Assembly (NCBI GenBank): GCA_008704415.1
Contig: VXIS01000077.1
Span: 1-64,000 of the forward strand
DNA length: 64,000 nt
DNA from: Sphaerosporella brunnea
Taxonomy: Eukaryota > Ascomycota > Pezizomycetes > Pezizales > Pyronemataceae
Direction of reading: 5' to 3'
The stretch's first letter is position 1; the number at the start of each line of letters is the position of its first letter. This document shows, one piece after another, positions 42,533 through 54,384 of this stretch. The notes under the pieces are model-generated. The model had not been told where the DNA came from. It saw only the letters and a program-made list of their open reading frames with translations, and made no database searches. The position numbers and the translations under genes were made by a program.

Positions 42533-42841
42533 TTAGGCCGCCGCGACAATCGGGATTGCGCTCGCGGGCATTCTGGATGGCAACGCCTGTATCGCTGCTT
42601 TCCCAATCCGATTGCTTATGAAAGAAATGGCAGGCCGTACTCGTACATCGGTATGTTCCATCTGTCCGGTTTGGATGACTGGTCGATATGTCAACAGCTT
42701 GTGCATCCGATCCGCCGCAAACCCCAGAACGTGAGCCTTCACTTTCTCATTGTAATCCAGGGTATTGCCCATTTTGCAGCAGCGGTATGTATTGTCCTTG
42801 CTATTCTCGGCACTCCAAGCCGGGGTGCGTTTGCGGAGCAC
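42533..42841 (-). CDS. Unassigned 100-residue frame
   Basis: Reads LRKRTPAWSAENSKDNTYRC, EKVKAHVLGFAADRMHKLLT and RVRPAISFISNRIGKAAIQA, ending at TAA. An in-frame TGA lies 11 codons upstream of its first listed residue, so it is either a short gene or an exon or fragment. The composition is balanced. No motif or family recognised. Confidence 0.25.
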   Translation of the reverse strand: MLRKRTPAWSAENSKDNTYRCCKMGNTLDYNEKVKAHVLGFAADRMHKLLTYRPVIQTGQMEHTDVRVRPAISFISNRIGKAAIQALPSRMPASAIPIVAAA

Positions 42842-45029
42842 CGATGATTGTTTGGTCGTTCAATGTGAGGGTTCCGGTCCGATATCGCTTAGCATGCCTT
42901 GAACCACCCCATATTGTTTATGGTCCCAATATTTTGGTCAATATAGCGTTCTGCACTATCGTACTTCGCTCTATATTTGAGTGACTCCACAATGTGAACG
43001 TTTAACACCCGGACACTCTCACATCACTGGAATGACTGCGTTCAAAGCCTTCCTGTCCAAGAAGGAGTGCTGCCACCACAGAGCAATCCAGCAGTCGGCG
43101 CACCCCACCAAAAGGTAATGTCCAAACCAGATTTCGGTTGCGTTGGTCGGTGTGCTATACCTTCGGTCAGGTCTGGTCACTCCGTTGACAAAGTGATTGG
43201 CTTTCCGTGTAATTGTCGGTGTACCCGCTTTGCAGTTTTAAAAGTCTGTAAATTGTGTCCCCATCACGGTTCCGTTTCTCCTTGCGCGCTTTGACCTACA
43301 CCTCGCTCTGTTCTCCTGAACCGAAGCCATCATAGTTTTACCTTTACCATGGCCTGGTTGTGTATGCGGCGTTGTTGGCATTTTAGGAAGAGACCACCGC
43401 GCCGGTATGTTGGCTGGAAGTGGCGTCGGCAGATTGAATATTTCGTTGGAGCGGCAGGTTGTAAGACCAGTCACTGCATATATCGGAGCCCGGCGAAAAC
43501 GACCTAACCTTCCCCGCACGCGACAGGGGAGGCCGAACCCCGAGCGGGGATTCAACGAGCAACTACCAGTCGTTACCCGCCATTGTGACTTTCGCAGGGG
43601 CTTGCGTAAAACATGGCTCAAGCAGGGCTAGTATGCATAAATGATTTAGCAACGCGCCGCATGCACGCTTGCGGGCCGTTTTTGATTACAACTGGCACGG
43701 CCTACCAAAGGCGGGCCGCTTCTGACTGTTGGCTTGGCTGTGGGCAGACTTTGGTAGGTATAATCTGACCGCACTGTGGGTCGACTGCCGATCTTTGCCA
43801 TACAAAATCCCGAAGCTGTATTACTTGAATTTATATTCCACTGCTCGTATTAAGTAATACAAACCACTGGCGCGCCGTCGAAACCCCATTTTCGCCGAAA
43901 GTAAATAAATTCAGGTTGACTGAGCTGCTTCATCTAGTCACTTTTGTAGGGAATTCACCTCGGTTGGATCAGAATTGGAGACGTCAGCGGGTCTATCACG
44001 GTTGCATGACTTCAAAGACTCAAGGGCATCCCGTGCAGAATCACCTAAGCTGCGGCGGAAGTTTGCTGAAGTCGTTATAGCTCCAGACAATAATCGGCAT
44101 TAGGTCAGCCCACATAATTGAAATTCCAGGCACCTCCAACGCCATTCGGGCTAGATTTTTCTAACGTGAATCAGGTTTCGTGAGCTTTCAGTATCCATCG
44201 AGTTCTCCCTAAAGCACATTCTGCAAAGTTTCACTGTGGAATCGCTCAAACTGGTCCCTTTCAACCGAATTTTGTAATTTTTGTCGCTTCCTATCGCACG
44301 TGGGCAAAATCCCACCTCTGGCACAATCAATGTTGCAGTGAAAATATCCGCGACTGGGTGCGTTTCAAGTTGTACATCCACAGGGACGGCCAAGGCTGGG
44401 TTCACCTTGCAGATATTTAACGATATTAAAACTACAGCCTGTTCCCACTGTTGACGCAATCTTGGACGCTAGCCTTTGGTCGATGACCGGGCATCCACCA
44501 CTATCGGTTTGAGATTGGGGCTTCGACCTCCTGCACAAGGTTTTCGCTTTCATATTCACCTCAACGCGACGCATTTTACTCTCACTGGTACAGGTTGTGA
44601 GTCACTCTTCTATTACCCCTGGTGGCCGGGCCGTATCATTGGGGCTTTTCCGCCGCCCGGCCTGCCGTAGGTGTTGTGACGGACAGCCGGGTTTGGCCCT
44701 CCCAGTCCGGGCCCTTGTTAGGCGGTGGAATTTAGACCATATCTGCATTGAGGGTTACGTGAGATTGAGGTGAGGAATGATAGGAGGTCGATTTTTGATT
44801 TCTGAAGAGGTGGCATGACTGGAGAGTGGCGGGGTGGCCAAGGCGCCTGTTCTATACACACCGCCTGGCCACCATGCTTTGACAGCCCCTTTGAAAGTGT
44901 TGAAAATGCAAATTATCTGCGGACGATCTTTTGCCTTGCGCTGTCAAAATGCTTTGAGCCGGATTGGGGCGTTTCCTCAGCCGTCGTGGTACGTTTTGGT
45001 GGCATCTGAGATGCACATCTCGGGCTCCA
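42842..45029. other. Intergenic, no supported gene
   Basis: 2.2 kb with short frames only. No terminal repeats or RNA genes recognised. Confidence 0.35.
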
Positions 45030-45600
45030 TTGCGTCCCCGCCCCGTCCGAGTGTTGAACTCTGTCTTCGCTCGGTTTTCGGTCCCAGCCCCGTCTGCGTG
45101 CTAAATCCCCCCCTGCTCCGTCCGAGTGATGAATCACATCCCCCGCCCGGTCGGGGTGCCGAACGCCATCCACGCCCCCTTTGTGTCCTGAACTCCGCGC
45201 CGCCAAAGACCAACCACAAATCCCCGTCCGAGTGATGAACTCGGTCCCGCTCCGCCTGAGTGATGAATTGTTTCGCACAGTCTGAGTGATAAACCCCTTC
45301 CATGCGAGTGATCAAACCCGACCGTCCCTGCCCCGTCCGAGTGATCACGGCAGTACCAACGCAACGCCTCCTTAGTGATGAATCCTTTCGCCCAGTCCGA
45401 GTGATCAGTCCCGTCCCAGCGCCGTCCAAACGCGGAATCTTGTCCCACCAGGTTCGAGTTCTTGAGTCTCTGCCACTACTGTCGGATTGATGAGTCCTGT
45501 CTCCGCTTAACGCTGTCTCAGCCTGATCAGAGTGCAGAACATCGTACCCGGCCCGTCCGAGTGTTGCACCCCGTTCCCACCCCGTCCGACCCCGGCGGTG
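45030..45600. repeat. GAGTGATGAAC minisatellite, block 1
   Basis: About 17 diverged copies of a unit built on GTCCGAGTGATGAACCCCGT with variable spacing (about 25-40 bp). Long minus-strand frames here (for example 44977-45429) spell repeated HHSDGAGT/ITRTG/SSLGRG peptides in all three phases, as expected from a non-coding repeat. Confidence 0.85.
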
Positions 45601-45985
45601 GTGTACAGGCCATGCGCAGTTGGGCGCAGTAATGAGGCCTACTTGGGGCGAAGGGCAGGCCGACTGCCAAATGACGAAACCCTTAATAATATGCGGGCGG
45701 CGATGATTACCTCAATGACGGCGATCATACAATACCTGGCCAAACAGCTGGACGACGAATGTTCGGCTTTCAAACCATTTCACCGTACCGGTGATGGATG
45801 TTGAACGAATATGGGTGTCAGAATCGAACAGCCGCCTTTCCCTGACGCACCACCACAACACATGGATGCGTAAAGCCAGACAGGCCGAGGCCCGCGTCAG
45901 CGCACTCACTGGAAACGTTGGTCTGGTGTCAGAAAACGTACGCTGACTGTAGATAGTTGGAGTGCAAGTGCTCTGCCTCTGACCT
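45601..45985. other. Unique spacer between minisatellite blocks 1 and 2
   Basis: No gene supported. A short plus-strand frame (LNNMRAAMITSMTAIIQYLA, within 45532-45804) has no family assignment. Confidence 0.3.
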
Positions 45986-46290
45986 CACAGCCCCGTTTGA
46001 GTGATAAACCCCGTTGGCCGCCCAGTCCAATTGATGGGCCCGGTTGCCGCTGAACCTCATCGGACTGCGTAACTGACCCGTCCGAGTGATGAACCCCATC
46101 CCAGCCCCGTCCGGGTGCGGAACCCCGCTCTCAGGAGGTTCGGACTCTTACCACCGGGCCACTACCGTTCGAGAGATGAGCCCGGTTGCTGCTGAACCAG
46201 TCTCACCCTCATCAGACTGTGTGGAACTCCGAACGCGCTCCGTCCGAGTGCAGAACCCCGTTCCCACCCCGTCGTACCTTGGGCAGCCAC
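45986..46290. repeat. GAGTGATGAAC minisatellite, block 2
   Basis: About seven copies of the same degenerate unit as block 1 (for example GTCCGAGTGATGAACCCCAT at about 46080), with more unrelated sequence between units. Confidence 0.75.
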
Positions 46291-46876
46291 GCCGGAAGGC
46301 GATTCAACCACCCATCTGGGTTCTTGAGGTATTCATTCCTAGCAAAGACAACACCCGGTCCCCACCCATCAGCAGCAGTCGTGTCACGGGCGTCGCGGGG
46401 CCCGCTTCCTAGTTACCTATTGCTCTCCTATAGACGTACCCTGACGTGGCGATCTCGGAGTATTTACAAGGTGTTGGAAAATACGTATGTAAAGTACAAT
46501 ATTTCGTCAATAAAAACCCCACCTTGTGCACAGTTCACTGTCCTTAATTCCGTTGTCTGTCTGACTGGCTGGCCTCGACGTTTGGGTTCCGTCGTTGAAT
46601 GTACAAGCAGCGAATTTGAAATTGAGTGATAGCCAGGGAATCGACAGGTGCCTCAATTGTGCGTACCCCCACTGTAGTCGGCTAGCTATCAAGAACACAG
46701 TCGAGCTCGTTACCCATTCCCGCACTGACGCCATCCACTTCTAATTCCTCACGACCATAACCACCAAACAGACACACAGGGAAGACAAATCTCCGGAAGC
46801 TGTCCAATGGCCGTCACGATATCCACAGCGTGACGTGTAAGCTTGCCTACTGCGGTTCCGTAAAATCATCAACTCA
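46291..46876. other. Intergenic, no supported gene
   Basis: Nothing recognised between the minisatellite and the hAT element. Confidence 0.35.
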
Positions 46877-46884
46877 CTGAAAAC
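46877..46884. repeat. hAT target-site duplication, left (CTGAAAAC)
   Basis: Exact 8-bp match to 47577-47584. Confidence 0.95.
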
Positions 46885-47576
46885 TAGTGATGCAAACGAG
46901 CCGGCTCGAGACGAGCCCAAGTGGTGACTCGAACCGGATCGCCAGTTTTACTGGCACGGCTCTCGAGCGGCTCGAACCAAAGTTCGAGCTGGTGGAGAGA
47001 ATTCATATTTTGAGGCGGGAGCACGCGGGCAGGCGGCAGTTCATGGCCATGTAAATTTCCTACTATGTAGTTATCCCAGGGCAGATCAGTCCGATACGTC
47101 TGACAGGCCCGAAGAGGAGTTGAGCGCGGCCTTGGCGTCTAAATCTACGCCCTCCGGCATATCATGGTGACTATGAGTGGTTGCCCCCCCCGCCGACCCC
47201 CGCCTGTGGTAGAACCTCCAGATCTTCATACTCCCATTTTTCCCAGCTGTTTACTTCCGTTTGGTTGAGCCAATGCTTAAGCAACAACAGAGCGCTGCTC
47301 GACTCCTTCAGAAGCCGGTTGCGTTTCTTTGTGGTAATACTGTGCGGCTAGCGGTCGGGGGGAAGCCGGGGGGGAGGGTGGCGGAGATACTTCAGGGCGC
47401 TGCGGCCACCGCCGGAACCTCGTTCTTTCTAGAAAGCTCGAGAGAAGTCGAGCTGAGCTCGAACCCAAACCTTTTATGCTTGAGCTGCTCGAGCACAGAA
47501 ATATGTACGTTCGAGCCGGCTCTAGCTCGCAGCTCGAGCTCCCAGCTCGAGCTGGCTCGGCTCGTTTGCGTCACTA
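46885..47576 (-). mobile_element. Non-autonomous hAT element, copy 2 (692 bp)
   Basis: Inverted ends begin TAGTGATGCAAACGAGCCG on the left and TAGTGACGCAAACGAGCCG on the right, flanked by the 8-bp duplication CTGAAAAC. Subterminal regions are rich in CTCGAGC palindromes as in copy 1. The interior keeps the last exon of the transposase on the minus strand. It is an internal deletion derivative of the same autonomous family as the elements at 17213 and 37588. Confidence 0.93.
47085..47345 (-). pseudogene. hAT transposase C-terminal remnant in copy 2
   Basis: The minus strand reads TTKKRNRLLKESSSALLLLK, then HWLNQTEVNSWEKWEYEDLE, and after further sequence MPEGVDLDAKAALNSSSGLS to a stop. The RNRLL...LLLLKHWL helix equals the hAT_C helix in the 37954-38208 relic, and the tail equals that of copy 1. 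This links the three copies. The sequence contains internal stops and cannot encode a working protein. Confidence 0.75.
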
Positions 47577-47584
47577 CTGAAAAC
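47577..47584. repeat. hAT target-site duplication, right (CTGAAAAC)
   Basis: Exact 8-bp match to 46877-46884. Confidence 0.95.
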
Positions 47585-48452
47585 TGATCACTATCTCTCA
47601 TGGCTGACCTTTCCGGATAGGACATTGCACTGCATTCCTCACGTCACTGCCTCCCAGTTCCCAGTCCCCGACTCCCGCTCCTCCCGGTGTGATTGTGCTC
47701 CGCCGTAGCAGACATCACGCCCGCCAAGCGTGATGAAATACCTCGCCTGAGGCCGAGCGTGCAGGAGATGAAGTCGGAGAACAGGACGCCGCGGTTGCGT
47801 CAGGTGGGAAGCCCATGATCACCTGCGATGTAATTATTGGGAGTGTTTAATCAATCTTATTTTCCGCATGTTGATTATTGCAACCCATGAACGTACAAAG
47901 CCTGCTTGTTGATCACATCTCGTAGACCGACTGCACACGCCGTACCCAGCAGCCTTGATTTGCTGGTTTGATGGGGCGGCTCCAAAAGTCAGGACGTTGA
48001 AACTGAGATCATCATGACAGACGCCACGCAGTTAATTGGCTCCTGCCGTTTCACTCCACATGATACGAATGCTGTAAACAAAAAGTCGCGGGCTTTGATG
48101 TGAATATCAACGTAGGAACAGGGAAGGATCAATTTTCTCCATGGCACCTCTGCTGTAAACCTCGATTGAATGACAATCCAACGCAAGAGTTGTAAGGAAC
48201 TACAATCATAACCGCCCAGGTGTAACGCACGCAACGCTCCTCACTCTCTGGATGGTCGATGACAAAATCACTTGCTGTTTCTACGAATTACATTTCATGG
48301 TTTGCTCCGGCTGCGGGGCCGAATGCCAGCTGGATTAACTTGAAGTAGTCGGAAAAACACTACAAACCCGACGGCACTGGGAGTTAATCACGGCTCACCA
48401 CGGTTATCTTGTGCTCACCTGGTCATTACCCCGAGCCCTCGTACAGAGTGAT
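47585..48452. other. Intergenic, no supported gene
   Basis: No motif-bearing frame, tandem array or terminal repeat seen. Confidence 0.35.
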
Positions 48453-48719
48453 TTATTCGGCGTAGGCGGCGGGGCGGACGAGCAGGATGGGGGATAGGCG
48501 AAGGTGTCGGCGCAACTCCACGAGGCGTTGGGGAAACGCCGCAGGGAGCAGGTGGCGGAGGATGAGGAGGGCGGTAGGAAACACCTGTCCGCCGGGTTCC
48601 GTGATGGAAAGTAATATCACGAGTATTGGGACATGTTCAAGCTCAGATAGAGGCCTAATGTCGAATCTCAAGTAAACGCAGACGTTGAAGCTCAAGTAGA
48701 GGCAGAAGCAGATGTTCAA
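48453..48719 (-). CDS. Unassigned 88-residue frame, hydrophobic
   Basis: Reads LSELEHVPILVILLSITEPG, then PTALLILRHLLPAAFPQRLV and RLSPILLVRPAAYAE-stop. It is leucine/isoleucine-rich with two possible helices but no clear signal peptide. It could be the last exon of a gene or a chance frame; no family recognised and no splice site established. Confidence 0.25.
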   Translation of the reverse strand: MNICFCLYLSFNVCVYLRFDIRPLSELEHVPILVILLSITEPGGQVFPTALLILRHLLPAAFPQRLVELRRHLRLSPILLVRPAAYAE

Positions 48720-50005
48720 ATTGAAATAGAGTCAGAAACAGTTGCCGAAGCAGATGCCCCCCACGGTGACCAGGTGGCTATGCCCGGTCCTCCTGTATAA
48801 CCTCCGGCGCTTCGGGGAGCTAGTCTTCCGGTGATCGTGTAAACGCAAAACGTACGGTGCTGTACAATCTTCCCTGCTCGGAATCGTCAATTCTCGAGAG
48901 TCGAGATGCGCATGATTACTCACTGGATTGCTGCTGTGTATGCATGTGCGCCTACTGAGCTGAGCCCAGATTCAGGTTCGGCAACACTCATGCACGAACC
49001 GTCGACTCCTCCGGTAGAATATTTTGGGGAAATGTCACCTCTTTGGAGTTTGTTTCTGCACTGGTATCGCAACATCGCGGGTATGGAGTTGAGCATCGCT
49101 ACCCGGATTCTAGTTACAGCACTCCCCGGTGACCTCCCTTGCCACTTGGGGATACCCGTAGTTCGCAAGCGCTGCTCAGTCTCCCGGGTCGCACTATCCC
49201 TTGAACCTTGCCGTACCCCTGGGCTCTGGTCACGGCGCCGCATATGTATATTGGCCTCAGACGCACCGCGGGATTTTCTTGAACCGCCAAGCTCCTTGGT
49301 ATCGTGGTGCTGAGGCAAATGCCGAAGCAGAGGTGCAACCAGCGGTCAAAGCCACCGGAAAGGTCGACACCGAAAGAGATGCGGAGAGGAAGCAAAGGTA
49401 TAAACCGCGCCCGAAGGAGATCGCAAGGCAGAGCCGTCGAACATGAAGAGACGTCCAAGTTGAAATCGTGAAAGAAGTCGAACACGAAGCAGAGGCATGC
49501 CCTCTTCGAATGACAATATGCGGGGACCGGTTCGTCTGCCCAAAAATTTTCTCTGCTCGTGGTTCAAGAGGCTCTGTACATATCCGCTGTACAGGTGTTT
49601 GTCAAACTTCTGGCTGCTGCGCAACGGAATTGCCATGTGCTTTTGTCCCACCTGTTCACAGCCTTCAAACAACCTCGCACGCTAGGCTCCACCAGCATCA
49701 AAGCATGTCGTCTATCGGATATATGATCAACGCGGCACGATGGGTCACAGGGGGCTACCTTTAATCCGTGACGTTTCCGGAAAACCATGCCATTCGAGGC
49801 TTACTAGGCGGAACACGACACGAGGCCGCGAGTATACTATATCATCGACCAAATCAATTTCTGTGGGTGTGTGTATTTGATGATTGCAATTGTGAGTCGT
49901 GTACTGTTTTGTTTGGTTATCAACGTCTAATTATCCGCATGTTGCCTTCGACTGGTTGCGCAAAGGGTTTCGATTGCCAATCACAGACATAGCGCGTGCC
50001 AGCGT

Positions 50006-50269
50006 TTGTTACGGCTGCTGGAAGCACTGTCCCAGCCCCGTGCAATGGATTACCAAAGAGCCCATCCCAGCCCCGACCGTGTGCGCGAGAACCTCACCCG
50101 CCTGGCTGAGCAGAGAAAACGGCCTCCAAGGCGTGAACCGCGCGGAATTTCCGGCCGCGTGGCGACCTCAATGCCAGCACTGGGCAACTGCCTGACCTCG
50201 TGCGGCGGCATGGGGGCCGGGGACGACATTGCAGCTGGCTATGAAGTCAGTGTAAGTCGATTCATTTAA
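50006..50269 (+). CDS. Unassigned exon-like frame
   Basis: 87 residues: LRLLEALSQPRAMDYQRAHP, VRENLTRLAEQRKRPPRREP, then MGAGDDIAAGYEVSV. A GTAAGT near the end (about 50250) would be a consensus donor, so this may be an internal exon whose partners were not found. No family recognised. Confidence 0.22.
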   Translation: MLRLLEALSQPRAMDYQRAHPSPDRVRENLTRLAEQRKRPPRREPRGISGRVATSMPALGNCLTSCGGMGAGDDIAAGYEVSVSRFI

Positions 50270-51430
50270 ATGACGTCGAACCATACTAAATTCATGTCCA
50301 CCGTAGTTGGACAACATGCCCGGGGTCTTGACCATATTTCGCGTTTCACTGACCAATAGTACGTCTGCGAACCACCTGGCGAACATCGTTGCAGTGTTTC
50401 TTTAATATCATTTAACGGCTTGGTGTAATACACTTGCGGATATGATCATTGCGTGCTAGTTTGAGCGAGCGTATGGTTAGGTCATTGGTGCGCTTCATCT
50501 GTCTTCTCAATAACTGGGTTTGGGAGCAATGATTGCGTCAATGAGCCAGCCGGCCGGATCGATAAGTCCTGAGGTCGGGTTAGCTTTGAACCGGCGAGTA
50601 CTCACTAGTGAAGAATCTCTCCGAGGTCTTTATCGCAAACAAACCTTGTGATGATCGGTAATACTCGGCGGATCGCATCAGTAACGAGGAGGATTCTTGG
50701 CTGATGCTCTCGAGAATCAAAGTCATGGTAAATGCGATATGCATTTCCCGCCCTTCTTGCTGGATGGCGCGCATCACACAGCCACCGGCTTTCCCGAGTC
50801 AAACCTTGCATCCGGTACTGCGCTTACCCCCAGTGAGCGCAGCGTGAACAGCCAGCCCGGCATCAACTGCCCCTGTGGCGGACCGTGCGCGTCAGTCATG
50901 CAACGCAAATGTGATTCAACCGTCACCATCATAACGAGCTTCCAAACCTCTATAAGCAACTTCTTGCATCTTGACCCAACTGTGAGCCTTTCCCTTATAT
51001 CTGGAGGTCAAGGCTGAGAGTGGGGTATCCTTAGCTAAATAGAAGAGCCAGGAAGTCTCGATTATCATAATGGAATAATCTTAAGGGGTTCTTTTGATTT
51101 CTGAAAGACAGCAGAGTAGAGGGTCTGTGTCCCGGGTGGAAGCATGTTGCTTCGATTTGTGTTGGTTTGAAGCTGATGTTCTGATGATGAGAAGAAGGTC
51201 GTTTTGAAGGGCGGGAGCAGTCCTTTTTAGAGGACAATCTGCTCTTGTCGAAGGTCGAGCAGAGAGTCGGTGGGAACCCCTCTGGCCCTGAACGTTTGTC
51301 GACAAATCGTGCCACCGCTGAGGGCGTGCTCATACGCGGTCAGAGAAATCCCTCATGCATGCAGCACACAATCGTTCTCTGCTCGTGAGCGATTTAACTG
51401 CAATCAATGCGTCGTGATATCTACACCCAG

Positions 51431-51586
51431 GACGCTGGCGTGATCGTCAGCATGCCTTACGGCCTTCCCTGACTGTGCGCCCTCGCGAGACTAGACTCTT
51501 GCATTTTGACGAGTTCAGCTTATTTGCGCAGGGCGCTGGCGCAATCGCCAGCATGCCTTACGGCCTTCCCTGACTGCGCCCCCTTG
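51431..51586. repeat. Direct repeat pair, about 54 bp, period about 102
   Basis: 51431-51485 and 51533-51586 share CATGCCTTACGGCCTTCCCT and flanking bases. Each begins with a dyad (GCTGGCGTGATCGTCAGC-like and GCTGGCGCAATCGCCAGC) able to form a hairpin. Confidence 0.8.
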
Positions 51587-54384
51587 CTCAGCTGAACTTG
51601 CAGCACACCATTAACTGCTGAGGTATATCAGGCTCTGCGGCAGACGCGGTCACCGATGACTGGTCATATCAATATTGGAGCGGAGTTTCTCCTGTCGAGT
51701 CGTACCGCCGAAGCACGCCATATGAACACGACACCCACACCAATGACTAGACTCTGCATATAGGACTCCACCCTTATCAGCTAGCCTTTATCCTCGTGCT
51801 GTTGGTGATCGACTCCGATGCCTTGCAGGTTGTCCTCGTATCCGGCAGATTCGTCGGCACTTGGAGTGCGCGACTTAATCGCCGGTGTGGTATGGCGACT
51901 CGTCTGATATACGGACTCGTCGCCCGATTCGCTCTTCTCTTGCTCCTTCATCTTACCTTCATCCTCGAATACTTCATACTTTTGGAACGCCCAACGGATC
52001 CCTGCCGACGCCCCAAACCGAATTGAGCACCTAAAGGTAGAGTGGCCACCCCAGCGATGTCACTCTTGCAACACCCTGACCTGTCCGTTTGTCGACAGCG
52101 GGACCGAGCCACTTGCTTGGTACAAATGTCTAAGTAAGTATCCCTTTTGAACATCCGTTCGGCTTCTGACTAATAGTCTTTCTAGCCTCTCGGTCCGTGG
52201 CACTCTTGTGGTCTTTGGCACTCGTCGTGCCGAGTCTCCGAACTCAGCAACCGCCGACCCGGTGTGCCCTTCATTATAACCGATCAAGCGTCCCGTTGTA
52301 TGCGCAGCACTCGGACCGGTCAGCGTCCGGGCCCAAGGCGCGTATCGCGGCGTTGTCCCGGCTCCTCGAGGCTGAGGTTTCCGGGTGCCGATTGAGAGAG
52401 GCCACATAGGCCTGCTGACCAAACCTGGATGTTGACACCATTCAATGATTATAAATGTACCATTCTTATAGGATCCCAATGTCACAGTTTAGGGTGTGAC
52501 AACCGGTCCCGGACAAGAGCAAACGATTCACCTAATTCCGGGACACGTTTCGCTCGTTCCTATGGTCATAAAACACCAATGAAAGTACCCACAGGGGCAG
52601 AGCTTCGTAGAGGAGATGCGGAGACGGCTGCGTGACAATAGCTCGGCAGGGATCGCGATTAACGGACAAAGGCTTCCACGGACCGCTTTCTGGACTACAA
52701 CAGTGGAGTTGTTGATTGTTTCTTTGCTTCTATTCACACACTTGAGCTCCATTCGATGAAGCGTGGGCGAGCACATTTCTGGCCTTGCGACGGGTACGCA
52801 TCATAAACGGTCTGACAGGAAGGTCATATGTAACGAATTCACGATTGCATACGAAAGGATCGCGGTTCCAAACACGTAATATCATAGTTCAACATCGTTG
52901 TCTTCCGGTTTTGGCCACAATATGACACTCTTGTTGTGAAATCTGCTCAGACGCCTCAACAGCCGTAGCCTGATATGCCTGCCAGAACGGCGGCGGAGGC
53001 TGTTTTTGGGCAACCTCCAAGGGCGAGCTGGCTCTAAAGGCTCTTTCCAGCGCTGAATGGGAGGTGAGAAAGCATGCCAGCTTCAAAGCCCATTGAAAAA
53101 GGGGTGCTTCCCAGTGAAGCCACTGCGGGGTTGGGACGCCCTGACTGTACGCCCGGCTTCCCACTCTCCACTGGAAGTTACAAATAGCCATTCTTGAGCC
53201 TGGCGTAGTGGAGGCTACCAGCGCTCATCCCCGCCCGTCATAGCATTTAGCTCGCGTTTTCCGACTATGGTTCTACAAAGATGCAGCCTCGGCATTTCAG
53301 GTGCAATCGTTTGGCCCGAGCATGATGGGTGCTCTTAGTGCAGGATTTCACCCTGTGCCAGAGTCCCCCAGCCGCGGTTGGCCCCAGATTTGTCCATCTT
53401 GGACTTGGTGCATGCGTTCCCGCCGCTGTTCCTTGTGCAAAGAGTTTAGACGCTCACTCCGTGACCAGGAAGAACGAGTCATTGAGATGAGATACCTCTG
53501 ATGACGAAGCGACTGTGAACGATGTACATGTCTATGCCAACGCCGTTTTCTCTGATTCTCTTGAAGAACAGCTTGCGATCATGAGTCGCCACACCTTGAA
53601 TAAGGAGACAACCGATGTGATGAAGAGCTTTGTAAAACACCGTGGGGGAGCGGGAGATTTCTTCGTTGCCGGAGTTCGCCCTGCGGCCTTGGTGCGATGG
53701 GTTTCAACAATGATTCCGCGATAAAGGAGACGCGTGACCGTGTCTTCGAAGTGCGAAGACATTTCAATGCAACGGCGGGGACAACCCGTCAAGGATTTCC
53801 ATTACCTAGCCAAGGTTGCCATCTCTGCTAGTCTGAAAACAGCCGGTTATTTCCATCCGCGAAACATTCAAGGAAGAGGCATACAAAGTGCTCAAGCGCG
53901 GTTAAGTCGAAATTCTGGTGATGCAGACGGACGTAAGGCACTAGCTTTCACAATCCTGAAAGGTTCAAATCTCTGTGTGCGATTGCTGGCGGCTGAGGAA
54001 GGACCGCAGGGCGATGGGCTAACATTTCGTGGCTGATAAGCAACACTCATGTTGTAAAGAAATCCATGAGCTGTGGTGATCTTGCGTGACGAATTGCACT
54101 GGTGTTTTAAGAAGACGACCAGGCGAATTCCATCGTGTCTCACTCGTATGTTTTCAACGTCCTATTGTATGGTAATGGAATCAGGTCACAACGTAGTGGA
54201 TAACGCCTGAATGCCAGACTGCTCGCAACGTGTGATATGGAGTTTGGAATCATGCGGCCAAACCCAGTGCCCGGCGTGGCGTTTTCACGGAGTGACATAC
54301 TAGAACTACATCACTCCCCACACTACGCGTGGCGTTGCTGCTAGTGATTACGTTCTTGGCCAGCAGGAAGTTTGGTCTTTAAAG

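Larger units (their letters stand above)
48720..54384. other. Long gene-poor stretch
   Basis: No supported gene other than the weak frame at 50006-50269. On the plus strand, 48640-48770 and 49310-49500 encode short Glu/Ala/Val-rich strings (AQVEAEADVQIEIESETVAE and AEANAEAEVQ) in broken frames, possibly scraps of one repetitive protein. A direct repeat at 51431-51586 is listed separately. Confidence 0.35.

Noticed and set aside
44977..45429. 150-residue minus-strand protein frame
   Set aside because: It spells the minisatellite unit in changing phases; the other two frames show equivalent repetitive peptides.
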